DNA of 64,000 bases from Brevibacterium daeguense (GTDB taxonomy: Bacteria > Actinomycetota > Actinomycetes > Actinomycetales > Brevibacteriaceae). The stretch lies in contig NZ_JAJTWW010000020.1 in NCBI RefSeq assembly GCF_021729135.1, positions 1 through 64,000 on the forward strand. The letters run 5' to 3'. Below the pieces are notes generated by a model. It saw only the letters and a list, made by a program, of their open reading frames with translations. It was not told where the DNA came from and searched no databases. This document shows, in pieces, positions 55,374-63,851 of this stretch; the stretch's first letter is position 1, and each line of letters starts with the position of its first letter. A program made the position numbers and the translations under genes.

Positions 55374-55871
55374 TCAGCGACCCTGCGCCAGGACGCGCAT
55401 CGCCTCTGCTGCGTGCGGCTGGTCGACCTCGACGGTGTAGCTCTCCGCCTTCAGTCCTCCGACCGACCGGAAGCTGCGACGACCGCCGCTGATGGCGAAG
55501 CCGATGAGGCCGAAGATCAGACCCCAGACCGCACCGAGCACGACTGTCCAGAGCACCGTTGACAGCATGCCGACCAGCGGAACGAAGATGGCCAGGATCA
55601 GACCGAGCAGCAGGCCGATCCAGGCACCCGAGCCGGCGCCGTAGAGCGCGGCCTTTCCGTAGTTCATGCGTCCGGTGACGTTCTCGACCGAACGCAGGTT
55701 GTGGCCGACGATGCGCACGCTGCTGACGTCGAAGCCCTTGTCGGACAGCAGGTCGACAGCCGCCTCCGCGGCGGCGTAGTCCTGGAAGTGCGCGATCGCC
55801 TCGCGCGGGGCGAAGCCGGGGCGCGGAGGCACCGGCGTGGATTCGGGTGGTGTGGAAGCAGACTCAGTCAT
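55374..55871 (-). CDS. General stress protein 17M/YflT-like domain membrane protein
   Basis: A 165-residue protein. A Pro-rich N terminus precedes a YflT-type small domain (HFQDYAAAEAAVDLLSDKGFDVSSVRIVGHNL), then a glycine-rich pair of hydrophobic segments (about residues 80-130, WIGLLLGLILAIFVPLVG and VVLGAVWGLIFGLIGFAIS) and a short C-terminal strand region. Such proteins are induced by stress in Bacillus; the role of the membrane form is unknown. Confidence 0.8.
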   Translation of the reverse strand: MTESASTPPESTPVPPRPGFAPREAIAHFQDYAAAEAAVDLLSDKGFDVSSVRIVGHNLRSVENVTGRMNYGKAALYGAGSGAWIGLLLGLILAIFVPLVGMLSTVLWTVVLGAVWGLIFGLIGFAISGGRRSFRSVGGLKAESYTVEVDQPHAAEAMRVLAQGR

Positions 55872-55966
55872 GGACTCCTCATCTCGTGATCGTGAATGAT
55901 GCTCGATTCCGATTCTACGACTCTCGTCTCAAGGAACCTTGTGTACTCAGGAGAGACCCTGTGCAC

Positions 55967-56386
55967 TCAGGAGAGCACGGCAGCCACCTGCTCGGAGTTC
56001 GGATTCGGGACCACTCGATCCTCGGTGAGGAGGAGGGGCGTGGCCAGGGCGCCGCCGGTGAGATCGCGGAGCTTCGCCTCCCCTGCCGGGTCACGCCGGA
56101 CATCCACCCAGGAGATCCGAGGGTCGCGCCGGAAGCGTCGGATCAGCGTCCGGCTGGCGGTGCAGCCCTCCTTCCAGAACACGACTCCCCTGCCGGCTGT
56201 GAGCAGCTCATCGGAGTACGGCGTGTGCGGCTTGGGTCCGAGTCCCACCGCTCCCACTGCGAGCATGATCAGTCCGAGAACGGTGAAGAGCCACCCCACC
56301 CCCGGGGAGCGATTGACGAGGTTGATGGCGCCGGAGACGAGGAACATCACTCCGGCGCCCAGCTGGATGAAGGTGAGCAGACGCAT
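55967..56386 (-). CDS. Membrane protein with C-terminal glutaredoxin-like domain
   Basis: A 139-residue protein. Two hydrophobic segments (residues 5-25 and 33-52) precede a small thioredoxin-fold domain with VVFWKEGCTASRTL, a VDVRRDPAGEAKL strand and a cis-Pro-like ATPLLL. Only one Cys lies in the active-site position (GCTAS), so a monothiol or mixed-disulfide role is possible. It is divergent from the aminotransferase gene. The family call is tentative. Confidence 0.7.
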   Translation of the reverse strand: MRLLTFIQLGAGVMFLVSGAINLVNRSPGVGWLFTVLGLIMLAVGAVGLGPKPHTPYSDELLTAGRGVVFWKEGCTASRTLIRRFRRDPRISWVDVRRDPAGEAKLRDLTGGALATPLLLTEDRVVPNPNSEQVAAVLS

Positions 56387-56471
56387 GAGACCAGCGTAGG
56401 CGGCGCGGATGGGGGTTCAGCCGGGCCTTCGGCACGATGGCATTCGGTTCGATGGCGGATAGCATGAGCAC

Positions 56472-57659
56472 ATGGATTCTGTTCGCTCTCACCTCAATGA
56501 GTATGTGACAGCGCTCGGGCGGTCGCCGGTGCGCGACCTGTTCGAGATCTCGCTCGATCCGGCCCTCATCAGCTTCGCCGGAGGGAATCCTGCGCCTGAG
56601 CTCTTCGACGTCGACGGGCTCGCGGCGGCGTTCTCGGCCGTCATGGCGACCGAAGGGGGGCGTGCGATGCAGTACTCCTCGACCGACGGCGAACCGGAGA
56701 TGCGCGAGGCGGCGGCCAAGCGGACCACGGAGATGGGCGTGCCCACCTCCCCGGATCAGCTCATCATCACCTCGGGTTCCCAGCAGGGTCTGGGCCTGCT
56801 GAGCCAGACGCTCATCAACCCCGGCGACGTCGTGCTCGCGGAGAACCCGTCCTTCGTGTCCGCGCTCCAGGCGTTCGGACTGCAGGGGGCGGAGTTCAAG
56901 CCGGTGGACACCGATGAGGCGGGGGTGATTCCCGAGGCGCTCGAGTCCGCGATCGAGAAATGGCACCCGAAGGCCGTCTATCTGATCCCGACGTTCCAGA
57001 ATCCCACCGGCATCACGATGTCCGCCGAGCGCCGGCGTCAGGTCGCCGACATCCTCGCTGCCAGCGACACCTGGCTCATCGAGGACGACCCGTATTCGGA
57101 GCTGCGGTTCACCGAGGAGCAGCAGATCCCGATCTCGGCCGACCAGCGCCTCGACGACCGCGCCTTCCTCTGCAATACGCTGTCGAAGGTCCTCTCCCCC
57201 GGCCTGCGGGTCGGCTGGGTGCGCGGCCCGGCCCACGTGCTCGAGCGGATGAGCGCGGCCAAGCAGGCGAACTCGCTGCAGACCTCGACCATCGACCAGC
57301 TGGCTGCCGCATACTATCTGGCGCACAACGACCTGCAGGCCAAGCTCGACGGGGTGCGCGCGGAGTATCGGGCGCGCCGCGATGCGATGCTCGAGGGCCT
57401 GCGCGAAGGGCTGCCCGAGGGCTCGGCGATGACCGAGCCGGAGGGCGGGATGTTCGTGTGGGCACGGCTGCCGGAAGGCCATGACGCCTCGGCGCTGGTC
57501 TACGACGCGATCAGGGCGGGCGTGGTGTTCGTCCCCGGTGCTCCCTTCTACATCGCGGAGCCGGACCCGCGGACGCTGCGGTTCTCCTTCGTGTCGAACG
57601 ATCCTGAGCACACCAGAGAAGGACTCTCCCGCCTGGGTTCGGTGTTCGACCGTGGCTGA
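56472..57659 (+). CDS. PLP-dependent aminotransferase (2-aminoadipate/MocR-type class I)
   Basis: A 395-residue fold-type I aminotransferase. The PLP Lys is Lys239 (NTLSKVLSPGLRVGW), with YLIPTFQNPTGITMS and EDDPYSELRF as conserved cofactor contacts. It resembles the LysN/2-aminoadipate transaminase group, which has broad specificity for aromatic and branched amino acids. A TAGCAT box lies 6 nt before the ATG, so the mRNA is probably leaderless. Its end overlaps the next gene by 8 nt. Confidence 0.92.
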   Translation: MDSVRSHLNEYVTALGRSPVRDLFEISLDPALISFAGGNPAPELFDVDGLAAAFSAVMATEGGRAMQYSSTDGEPEMREAAAKRTTEMGVPTSPDQLIITSGSQQGLGLLSQTLINPGDVVLAENPSFVSALQAFGLQGAEFKPVDTDEAGVIPEALESAIEKWHPKAVYLIPTFQNPTGITMSAERRRQVADILAASDTWLIEDDPYSELRFTEEQQIPISADQRLDDRAFLCNTLSKVLSPGLRVGWVRGPAHVLERMSAAKQANSLQTSTIDQLAAAYYLAHNDLQAKLDGVRAEYRARRDAMLEGLREGLPEGSAMTEPEGGMFVWARLPEGHDASALVYDAIRAGVVFVPGAPFYIAEPDPRTLRFSFVSNDPEHTREGLSRLGSVFDRG

Positions 57660-58329
57660 GCATCCCGAGTCATCCCCCGGACCCGAGGCCCCCGCGAGTT
57701 CCGCCGGCCGCGCCCACCCCCCGGCACTCGGGGGGAAGCCGGAGCAGCGCTCGGACAACTGGTTCAATGTGCCCAACACGATCAGCGTCGTGCGCCTGGT
57801 GGTCCTCGTGCCCGTGGTGATCTGGCTGATGAGCCAGCCCGAACAGCGGATCGCGGCGACCATCGCGCTGGCGATCTTCGGCGGCACCGACTGGATCGAC
57901 GGCTTCTGGGCGCGGAAGTTCGGGCAGGTGACTCGGCTCGGGGAGATCCTCGACCCGGTCGCCGACCGCCTCGGGATCGTCATCATCTGCGTGGCGATGT
58001 CGTGGTTCGGCATCCTGCCGCTGTGGATGCTCGCCGTCATCATGCTCACCGACGTTGGGCTGGGCATCATCGGCGTGATCCGGCTGGATGCCACGGTGAG
58101 GTCGACGGTCAGCTGGCTGGGGAAGTCGCGGACCGCGCTCATCATGGTGGGACTGCCGGTGCTGCTGCTGTCGACGGACAGCCGCCTGCAGGACACGCCG
58201 CTGGACGCGATCGGGATCTTCCTGCTCTCGGCCGGCTGCGTGCTCCACGTCGCCGCCGGCATCGACTATGCACAGCGCCTGCTGCGGGCGCCGCGCTCTG
58301 CGGGCCGCCGGGCCTCACCGCAGGCGTGA
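57652..58329 (+). CDS. CDP-alcohol phosphatidyltransferase family protein
   Basis: A 225-residue membrane enzyme. The family signature DG-x2-AR-x8-G-x3-D-x3-D is complete: Asp83, Gly84, Ala87, Arg88, Gly97, Asp101 and Asp105 (DGFWARKFGQVTRLGEILDPVAD). About six hydrophobic segments follow a Pro-rich cytoplasmic N terminus. It transfers a phosphatidyl group from CDP-diacylglycerol to an alcohol such as glycerol phosphate or inositol phosphate; the acceptor is not clear. It is the middle gene of a three-gene overlapping set. Confidence 0.92.
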   Translation: MAEHPESSPGPEAPASSAGRAHPPALGGKPEQRSDNWFNVPNTISVVRLVVLVPVVIWLMSQPEQRIAATIALAIFGGTDWIDGFWARKFGQVTRLGEILDPVADRLGIVIICVAMSWFGILPLWMLAVIMLTDVGLGIIGVIRLDATVRSTVSWLGKSRTALIMVGLPVLLLSTDSRLQDTPLDAIGIFLLSAGCVLHVAAGIDYAQRLLRAPRSAGRRASPQA

Positions 58330-58931
58330 GCACACCGCTCCGCGCACTCGTCGACACCAGTGTGCTGCTCTCGGACCCCCTGCGGGAGTGGATGCTGAGG
58401 CTGGTGGAGCGGGTCCACGCCGGCGCGGCCGGAAACGCTGTTCCGGCCGGCTCGGACTCCGGCGGTTGCGCGCCTGTGCCGGCCGCCGCCCCTGTCGCCC
58501 TGGAGTGGACGAAGGACATCCAGCGGGAATTCTGGGCCGGGCTCAAGCACCGGCATCCGGAGTGGAGCACCGGGCAGCGGCGGGTCGCCGAGCGGGCGTG
58601 GCTGCGGACCTGCTCCCCACAGCCGATCAGCGGCTATCAGCGCATCATCCGCGCGCATGTCCGCGACGCCGAGGACGCCCATCTCGACTCGGCGGCGGAG
58701 CATGCCGGGGTGGATCTCCTCGTCACCGACGACACCCGCGCCTTCCGGCCGACGGTGCAGTCGTCCTACCGCATCGCGAGCGCCGACGAGTTCCTCTGCC
58801 TGCTCGCCGATCTGCTGACGGTCCAGCTGGTGACCGCCGAGGTGTCGTGCGAGGATCCCGAGACGCAGGCGCGGCTGCTGCGCTCCTCGGGAGCTGTGCG
58901 GTTCGCGGAGCGAGTGCACCGGCAGCAGTGA
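58326..58931 (+). CDS. PIN domain protein
   Basis: A 201-residue protein starting RALVDTSVLLSDPLREWML, the first PIN strand with catalytic Asp10. The further acidic residues of the site are likely in RDAEDAHLDSAAEHAGVDLLVTDDTRAF. PIN proteins are RNases, often VapC toxins. The GTG overlaps the upstream stop (GTGA), and no antitoxin-like small gene is adjacent, so this may be a non-toxin PIN protein of the actinobacterial VapC-like group. It is followed by tandem hairpins. Confidence 0.82.
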   Translation: MSTPLRALVDTSVLLSDPLREWMLRLVERVHAGAAGNAVPAGSDSGGCAPVPAAAPVALEWTKDIQREFWAGLKHRHPEWSTGQRRVAERAWLRTCSPQPISGYQRIIRAHVRDAEDAHLDSAAEHAGVDLLVTDDTRAFRPTVQSSYRIASADEFLCLLADLLTVQLVTAEVSCEDPETQARLLRSSGAVRFAERVHRQQ

Positions 58932-58934
58932 TCG

Positions 58935-58977
58935 GTCCTCGTCCGAGGACAGCGATGACCGGTCCTCGGCGGAGGAC
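58935..58977. terminator. Two tandem hairpins between the PIN and GNAT genes
   Basis: Hairpins with GTCCTC/GAGGAC arms lie at 58935-58950 and 58962-58977, with a repeat period of 27 bp. They sit between convergent genes and could stop both transcripts. Confidence 0.6.
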
Positions 58978-59018
58978 AGCGGCAGCCGGCCCTCGGCCCG
59001 CTCCGCCAGCGGCGGCAC

Positions 59019-59681
59019 TCAGTCGTCGTCCCGCGGCAGCCCGAGGAACTCGGCGAACGCCTCGGCGCCGGTGACCTCCACCGGACTCCGCGGGCGCACG
59101 AGGGTTCGAGGAGTCACCACGAGGGCCTGCTCGCGGGCCGAACCGCCGGCGGCATCGCGGGTCCGCTTCTGGCCGTTGGGCGTGTATCCGCACTTCTCCG
59201 ACACCCGTCTGCTCGCCTCGTTGCCCAGCAGGTGACCGGAGTAGAGCTCCACCGCTCCGAAGCGGTCGAAGAACGCCGAGGCGATCATCTGCCGCATGAG
59301 GGTGCCGGTTCCCACGCCCTGCTGCGGGCGGCCCAGCCAGGACCCTGTAGTGCCGACCCGGGTCACCGGGTAGTGCTCGGCCTTGATCCCCTGCACACCC
59401 ACCACGCGACCGGCCCGGCGCACGGTGAACTCGACGTGCCACTTCTCACGCGTGAACCCTGCCCGCAGACCCCAGTGGTACGTCGCCAGACCCCGGGCGA
59501 CCTGGGAGTGAGGGCCGGAGTCCCAGGGAACGGCGAAGGCCTGGATCCCGTCGGCGCGCACGCCCTGGGCGGCCGCCTCGGCGATCTCCGGGCAGTCGGC
59601 CTCCCGAACCGGTGAGAGGGTGATGTCGTCACAGCGGATGGTGATTCCGAACGGGGGCCAGATCTCCTCGAGCGTCAGCAT
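59019..59681 (-). CDS. GNAT family N-acetyltransferase (RimJ/RimL-like)
   Basis: A 220-residue acetyltransferase. The acetyl-CoA loop is GSWLGRPQQGVGTGTLMRQMI and the C-terminal part has NEASRRVSEKCGYTPNGQKRT, as in RimJ/RimL-type enzymes that acetylate protein N termini or small amines. It has an extra C-terminal extension of about 40 residues. GGGAG lies just before the ATG. Substrate unknown. Confidence 0.9.
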   Translation of the reverse strand: MLTLEEIWPPFGITIRCDDITLSPVREADCPEIAEAAAQGVRADGIQAFAVPWDSGPHSQVARGLATYHWGLRAGFTREKWHVEFTVRRAGRVVGVQGIKAEHYPVTRVGTTGSWLGRPQQGVGTGTLMRQMIASAFFDRFGAVELYSGHLLGNEASRRVSEKCGYTPNGQKRTRDAAGGSAREQALVVTPRTLVRPRSPVEVTGAEAFAEFLGLPRDDD

Positions 59682-59762
59682 GCTCCCATTGTCGCCGCGC
59701 CGGGTTTCAACGGTCCGTCCGAACGCTCGATATCGATGGTGCGGATCACTATGCTGATGCCT

Positions 59763-60803
59763 ATGACTACTGTGGCCTGCTACCAGGCGACCGCCGCCGA
59801 TCAGCCCCTGTCGAAGGGCACCCTCGACCGTCGCGAGCTCCGGGACGACGACATCCTCATCGAGATCGAATACGCCGGCATCTGCCACTCCGACATCCAC
59901 ACCGTCCGCGACGAGTGGGGCGGTGCCCGCTTCCCCCTGACCCCGGGCCACGAGATCGTCGGGCGGATCGTCGAGCTCGGCTCGGGAGTCACCGGATTCT
60001 CCGTCGGCGAGCGCGTGGGCGTGGGCTGCATGGTGGATTCCTGCGGCGACTGCGAGCACTGCGCGGTCGGCGACGAGCACTACTGCACGACCGGGTCCAC
60101 CCCCACCTACAACGGCATCGACCGGCGCGACGGGTCCGTCACCCAGGGCGGCTACTCCACCCATCTTCCGGTGAATGCGCGGTTCGCCGTGCGGATTCCG
60201 GAATCGCTCGACCCGGCTGCCACCGCGCCGCTGCTGTGCGCCGGAATCACCACCTATTCCCCGCTGCGCCGCTGGGGCGCCGGTCCGGGCACGAGGGTGG
60301 CAGTCGTCGGAATGGGCGGGCTGGGCCACGTCGCCGTCAAGCTCGCCGTCGCACTGGGCGCGGAGGTCTCGGTGTTCTCCCACAGCCTGGCCAAAGAGGC
60401 CGACGGCAAGCGGTTCGGCGCCTCGGGCTACTACGCGACATCGGAGGAGGCGTTCTACCGTCCGCACAAGAACTCCTTCCACCTCATCATCAACACCGTC
60501 TCCGCCCCGCAGGATGTCAACGACTACATCAAGATGCTGCGCCCGGAGGGCATTCTGGTGCTGCTCGGCGCACCGGGCGTGAACTACGATGTCTCGCCCG
60601 GTCTGCTCATGCGGGGGAAGACGATGGCCGGCTCGATGATCGGCGGCATGCGGGAGACGCAGGAGATGATCGACTTCTGCGCCGAGCACGGGATCACCGC
60701 GGAGATCGAGCTCATCGACGCCGAGCAGATCAACGACGCGTACGAACGGGTCATCGCCTCCGACGTCCGCTACCGCTTCGTGATCGACGCCAAGACGTTC
60801 TGA
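59763..60803 (+). CDS. Zinc-dependent alcohol dehydrogenase (CAD/YahK-like)
   Basis: A 346-residue medium-chain dehydrogenase. Catalytic zinc ligands fit GICHSD, GHEIVG and CAGITTYSPL. The structural zinc Cys set is intact (CGDCEHCAVGDEHYC), and the cofactor motif is GMGGLGHVAVK. It resembles cinnamyl alcohol dehydrogenase and E. coli YahK/YjgB, which reduce aromatic and aliphatic aldehydes. A TATGCT box lies 7 nt before the ATG, so translation is probably leaderless; several upstream ATGs are ignored. Confidence 0.93.
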   Translation: MTTVACYQATAADQPLSKGTLDRRELRDDDILIEIEYAGICHSDIHTVRDEWGGARFPLTPGHEIVGRIVELGSGVTGFSVGERVGVGCMVDSCGDCEHCAVGDEHYCTTGSTPTYNGIDRRDGSVTQGGYSTHLPVNARFAVRIPESLDPAATAPLLCAGITTYSPLRRWGAGPGTRVAVVGMGGLGHVAVKLAVALGAEVSVFSHSLAKEADGKRFGASGYYATSEEAFYRPHKNSFHLIINTVSAPQDVNDYIKMLRPEGILVLLGAPGVNYDVSPGLLMRGKTMAGSMIGGMRETQEMIDFCAEHGITAEIELIDAEQINDAYERVIASDVRYRFVIDAKTF

Positions 60804-61036
60804 GGGACCGCCGCACCCTTCTGAGGCCGGCGGATCCGCCCCGGAACCCGCGGATCGGCGCTGAAGATGCGGTAACCCGCACGATTGTCCGCAGGTTCTG
60901 ACACTCCGCTCCGGACCGACAATTCTCCTGGGACGCACCCCCTATTCTTGAGCCACCACATCCACCCCATCGTTCGGGAACGGCCCTGATTCGGCGCCGG
61001 TGGCGAATCGTCAGGGGGACCCCAGAAGGAGCCACG

Positions 61037-62317
61037 ATGCTCTTCACCGCGGAGGAGTACGAAGCACGTCTGGCCCGCGTGCGGGCGCGGATGGCCGATC
61101 AGGGGCTGCGTGCGCTGATCGTGACCGATCCCGCCAACATCTACTACCTGACCGCGTACAACGCGTGGTCGTTCTACACCCCGCAGATGCTGTTCGTCCC
61201 CTACCAGGGCGACATGGTGTTCTTCGCCCGGGAGATGGATGCCAACGGCGCATTCCGCACCAGCTGGCTGCCGGAGTCCTGCATCGAGCCCTATCCGGAG
61301 GCCTACGTCCATCGAGCGGACATCCATCCCTTCGACTGGATCGCGCAGCGGCTGCGGCGGCGCAAGCTCATCGCGCCCACCACCGGAGTCGTCGGCCTGG
61401 AGATGGACTCGAATTTCTTCACCGCGAAGTCCTACCGCGCTCTCGTCAACGCGGTGCCCGAGTGGACGCTGGTGGACTCGTTCGAGCTGGTCAACTGGGT
61501 CCGCGCGGTGAAGTCGGAGGCAGAGATCGTCCTCATGCGGAAGGCGGCGACCATCACCACTGCGGCCATGGAAGCCGCCCGGGAGACCATCGCCGTCGGC
61601 GTCATCCAGGCCGAGGTCGCCTCGGCGATCTCTGCGGTCCAGTTCCGTGGCGCCGGCGAGCTGGCCGGCGACTATCCGGCGATCGTGCCGATGATGCCCA
61701 CCGGCGAGGCGGCCGACACCCCGCACCTGACGTGGAGCGGGCAGCGGTTCGAGAGGGACCAGATCGTCATCATCGAGCTCGGCGGGGTGTACAAGCGCTA
61801 TCACGTGCCCCTGGCCCGCACCTTCACGACCGGCGCGGCGTCGGAGAACGTCCGCTATCTGGCCGAGGCCGTCGACACCTCGCTGCAGGCGATGATCGAG
61901 ACGATCGCCTCCGGGGTGGCGGTCAGCGAGCTCGCACAGGCGTGGAACCGTTCGCTGTTCACCTTCGGGCTGACCAAGGAGTCCCGCCTGGGCTATTCGA
62001 TCGGTGTCGGCTATCCCCCGGACTGGGGCGAGCGCACCATCTCGATCCGCACGGAGGACGAAACCGTCCTGGAGCCGAACATGACCTTCCACCTGATCGC
62101 CGGGATGTGGATGGACGGCTACGGCTATGAGTGCTCGGAACCCGTGCGCGTGACCGCCGACGGCGTCGAGCTGTTCACCGACCTGCCCCGCGGGGTCACT
62201 TCAACGCTGGGCTCTTCCGCCGACTCGGGCTCCAACCCGGGCACCAGCCCGGTCTCGAACTCGAGCCCCGGTCCGGTCTCCAGCCCGATCGCGCCGATCA
62301 CCGCCGAATCCGCCTGA
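61037..62317 (+). CDS. M24 peptidase-family hydrolase, ectoine hydrolase (DoeA/EutD)-like
   Basis: A 426-residue creatinase/aminopeptidase-fold protein. The metal ligands of true M24 peptidases are replaced (IELGGVYKRYHVPLART), as in creatinases. Blocks such as AYNAWSFYTPQML, GDYPAIVPMMPTGEAADTPHLTW and GYPPDWGERTISIR match those of ectoine hydrolases, which open the ectoine ring to N-acetyl-diaminobutyrate. The last ~40 residues are a Ser/Pro-rich tail not needed for the fold. AAGGAG precedes the ATG. The M20 gene follows 15 bp downstream. Confidence 0.85.
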   Translation: MLFTAEEYEARLARVRARMADQGLRALIVTDPANIYYLTAYNAWSFYTPQMLFVPYQGDMVFFAREMDANGAFRTSWLPESCIEPYPEAYVHRADIHPFDWIAQRLRRRKLIAPTTGVVGLEMDSNFFTAKSYRALVNAVPEWTLVDSFELVNWVRAVKSEAEIVLMRKAATITTAAMEAARETIAVGVIQAEVASAISAVQFRGAGELAGDYPAIVPMMPTGEAADTPHLTWSGQRFERDQIVIIELGGVYKRYHVPLARTFTTGAASENVRYLAEAVDTSLQAMIETIASGVAVSELAQAWNRSLFTFGLTKESRLGYSIGVGYPPDWGERTISIRTEDETVLEPNMTFHLIAGMWMDGYGYECSEPVRVTADGVELFTDLPRGVTSTLGSSADSGSNPGTSPVSNSSPGPVSSPIAPITAESA

Positions 62318-62332
62318 CCGGCCAGCAGGACA

Positions 62333-63739
62333 GTGAACCGCGAAATGCCCCGCGCCGAGGCGCCCGTCCCGGCGACAGCCGACGGTGAGCCGATCGTCAA
62401 CCTGACCTCGCTGGCCGACCTCAACGAGATCGTCGACCTCACCTGCAGCCTCGTCGCCTGCGATTCGACCAACCCGGGCGGCACCGAGGACTCGACGGTG
62501 GAGGTGATCGTCGACTTCGCGCGCCATGCGGGGCTGCTCGTTCACGTCGCCGAGGTGGCGCCGGGACGCCCGAATGTCGTCGTCACCCTGCCCGCGACTT
62601 TCGCCGGCCCGGCCGGCCCAGACGCTGGTGAGGCAGGTGGCGCCTCGGGCGCGGGAAACGGTCCTGGTCTGCTCTTCCTGGGCCATTCCGATGTCGTCCC
62701 CGCAGGGGACGGGTGGGGCGGTGACCCGTTCGCGCCACGGGTCGAGGAGGGCCGGGTCACCGGCCGCGGCACCGCGGACATGAAGGGAGCACTGGCGGTC
62801 GTCCTGTGCGTGATGGCCGGGCTCGCCGAGGCGGTCGCGGGCGGGCACGTTGAGCTCTCCGGACCCGTCAGCCTGGCCGTCACCGTCGATGAGGAGGAGA
62901 CCGGGATCGGGATCCGGCATCTCGTCGTCGGTCGCCGCGAGGGTGACGGACGCGGTGACGAAGGCCGTGACGGTGCTGGTGACGTCGCTGGGGTGGACGA
63001 AACCCGGGCCTTGCGGGGCCGACTGGGACCGCATGCCGGAACGGAGTTCCTCGGCTGCGTGGTCGCCGAACCCACCGAGCTGGAGGTCGTTCGCGCCTGC
63101 CGGGGCGACTCCTACATCGACTTCACCATCACCGGGAAGCCCGCGCACTCCGGACGGCCGGGCGATGGCATCAACGCGATCACGGCCGCGGCGGGGGTGA
63201 TCGCGGAGATCGAGCGCGACAATCAGCGGCTCGCGCAGGAGCCGGACACGGTGCTCGGGGCGGCGACGTGGAGTCCCGGCCTGATCAGCGGCGGGACGGG
63301 CACCTCGATCGTGGCGGGGGAATGCTTCCTGTCGGTCGACCGGCGGCTGCTGCCGGGCGAGGACGTCCGCGGCGTGGCGGCGATGATGACGGCGCGACTG
63401 CTGCCCCACATGCCCCCGGGGGTCGAGGTGAGCGCCTCGGTTCCGATGGCGATGCCCGGATTCATCACCGCCGAGGACGACCCCCTGGTCACCGCGGCGG
63501 CACAGGCAGTGACCTCGGCGCTCGGACGCCCCGCGGAGGTCAGCGCCTGGAGCGCCTCCTGCGACGGCGGGTTCATCGCCGAGCGGTTCGGCATTCCCGT
63601 GATCGTGTGCGGCCCCGGCAGCGTCAACGATGAGGCGCATCAGGCGGACGAGAGCGTGGGAATCCGGGAGCTGGAGGCCGCGGCACGGGCGTATACCGAG
63701 TTGATCGACACGATGCTCGGAGCGGAGCACAAGAGCTGA
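62333..63739 (+). CDS. M20 family metallopeptidase/deacylase
   Basis: A 468-residue M20 hydrolase of the ArgE/DapE/ACY1 type. It has GHSDVVPAGDGW (metal His and Asp), GRGTADMKGAL, VDEEETGIG (catalytic Glu), PAHSGRPGDG, and a late metal His in NDEAHQADESV. An unusual basic/Gly-rich insert (about 45 residues around RREGDGRGDEGRDG) interrupts the catalytic domain. It follows the ectoine hydrolase-like gene and may remove the acetyl group that DoeB removes elsewhere. GTG is used as start because AGCAGGA precedes it; an ATG 12 nt later is an alternative. Confidence 0.88.
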   Translation: MNREMPRAEAPVPATADGEPIVNLTSLADLNEIVDLTCSLVACDSTNPGGTEDSTVEVIVDFARHAGLLVHVAEVAPGRPNVVVTLPATFAGPAGPDAGEAGGASGAGNGPGLLFLGHSDVVPAGDGWGGDPFAPRVEEGRVTGRGTADMKGALAVVLCVMAGLAEAVAGGHVELSGPVSLAVTVDEEETGIGIRHLVVGRREGDGRGDEGRDGAGDVAGVDETRALRGRLGPHAGTEFLGCVVAEPTELEVVRACRGDSYIDFTITGKPAHSGRPGDGINAITAAAGVIAEIERDNQRLAQEPDTVLGAATWSPGLISGGTGTSIVAGECFLSVDRRLLPGEDVRGVAAMMTARLLPHMPPGVEVSASVPMAMPGFITAEDDPLVTAAAQAVTSALGRPAEVSAWSASCDGGFIAERFGIPVIVCGPGSVNDEAHQADESVGIRELEAAARAYTELIDTMLGAEHKS

Positions 63740-63809
63740 GGTGCAGTAGGGATTTGAGGTGCAGTATGGATTTGAGAGGCAGTATGGATTTGAGAGGCAG
63801 TATGGAGTT
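63738..63809. repeat. Four 18-bp tandem repeats after the M20 gene
   Basis: Units begin at 63738, 63756, 63774 and 63792 with consensus GAGRGGCAGTATGGATTT-like sequence. The first unit starts within the stop codon of the M20 gene. Each has TATGG, which resembles a weak -10 element. The array ends about 40 bp before the ThpR start. Confidence 0.85.
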
Positions 63810-63851
63810 GAGTTCCTGAGCTGCTGAGACCTTCGAGGGGCGGTGCCGATC

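Noticed and set aside
58326-58931. Toxin-antitoxin system
   Set aside because: Only the PIN protein is present. The upstream overlapping gene is a membrane phospholipid enzyme, not an antitoxin.
63738-63809. CRISPR-like array
   Set aside because: The 18-bp units are contiguous without spacers and too short. No cas genes are present.
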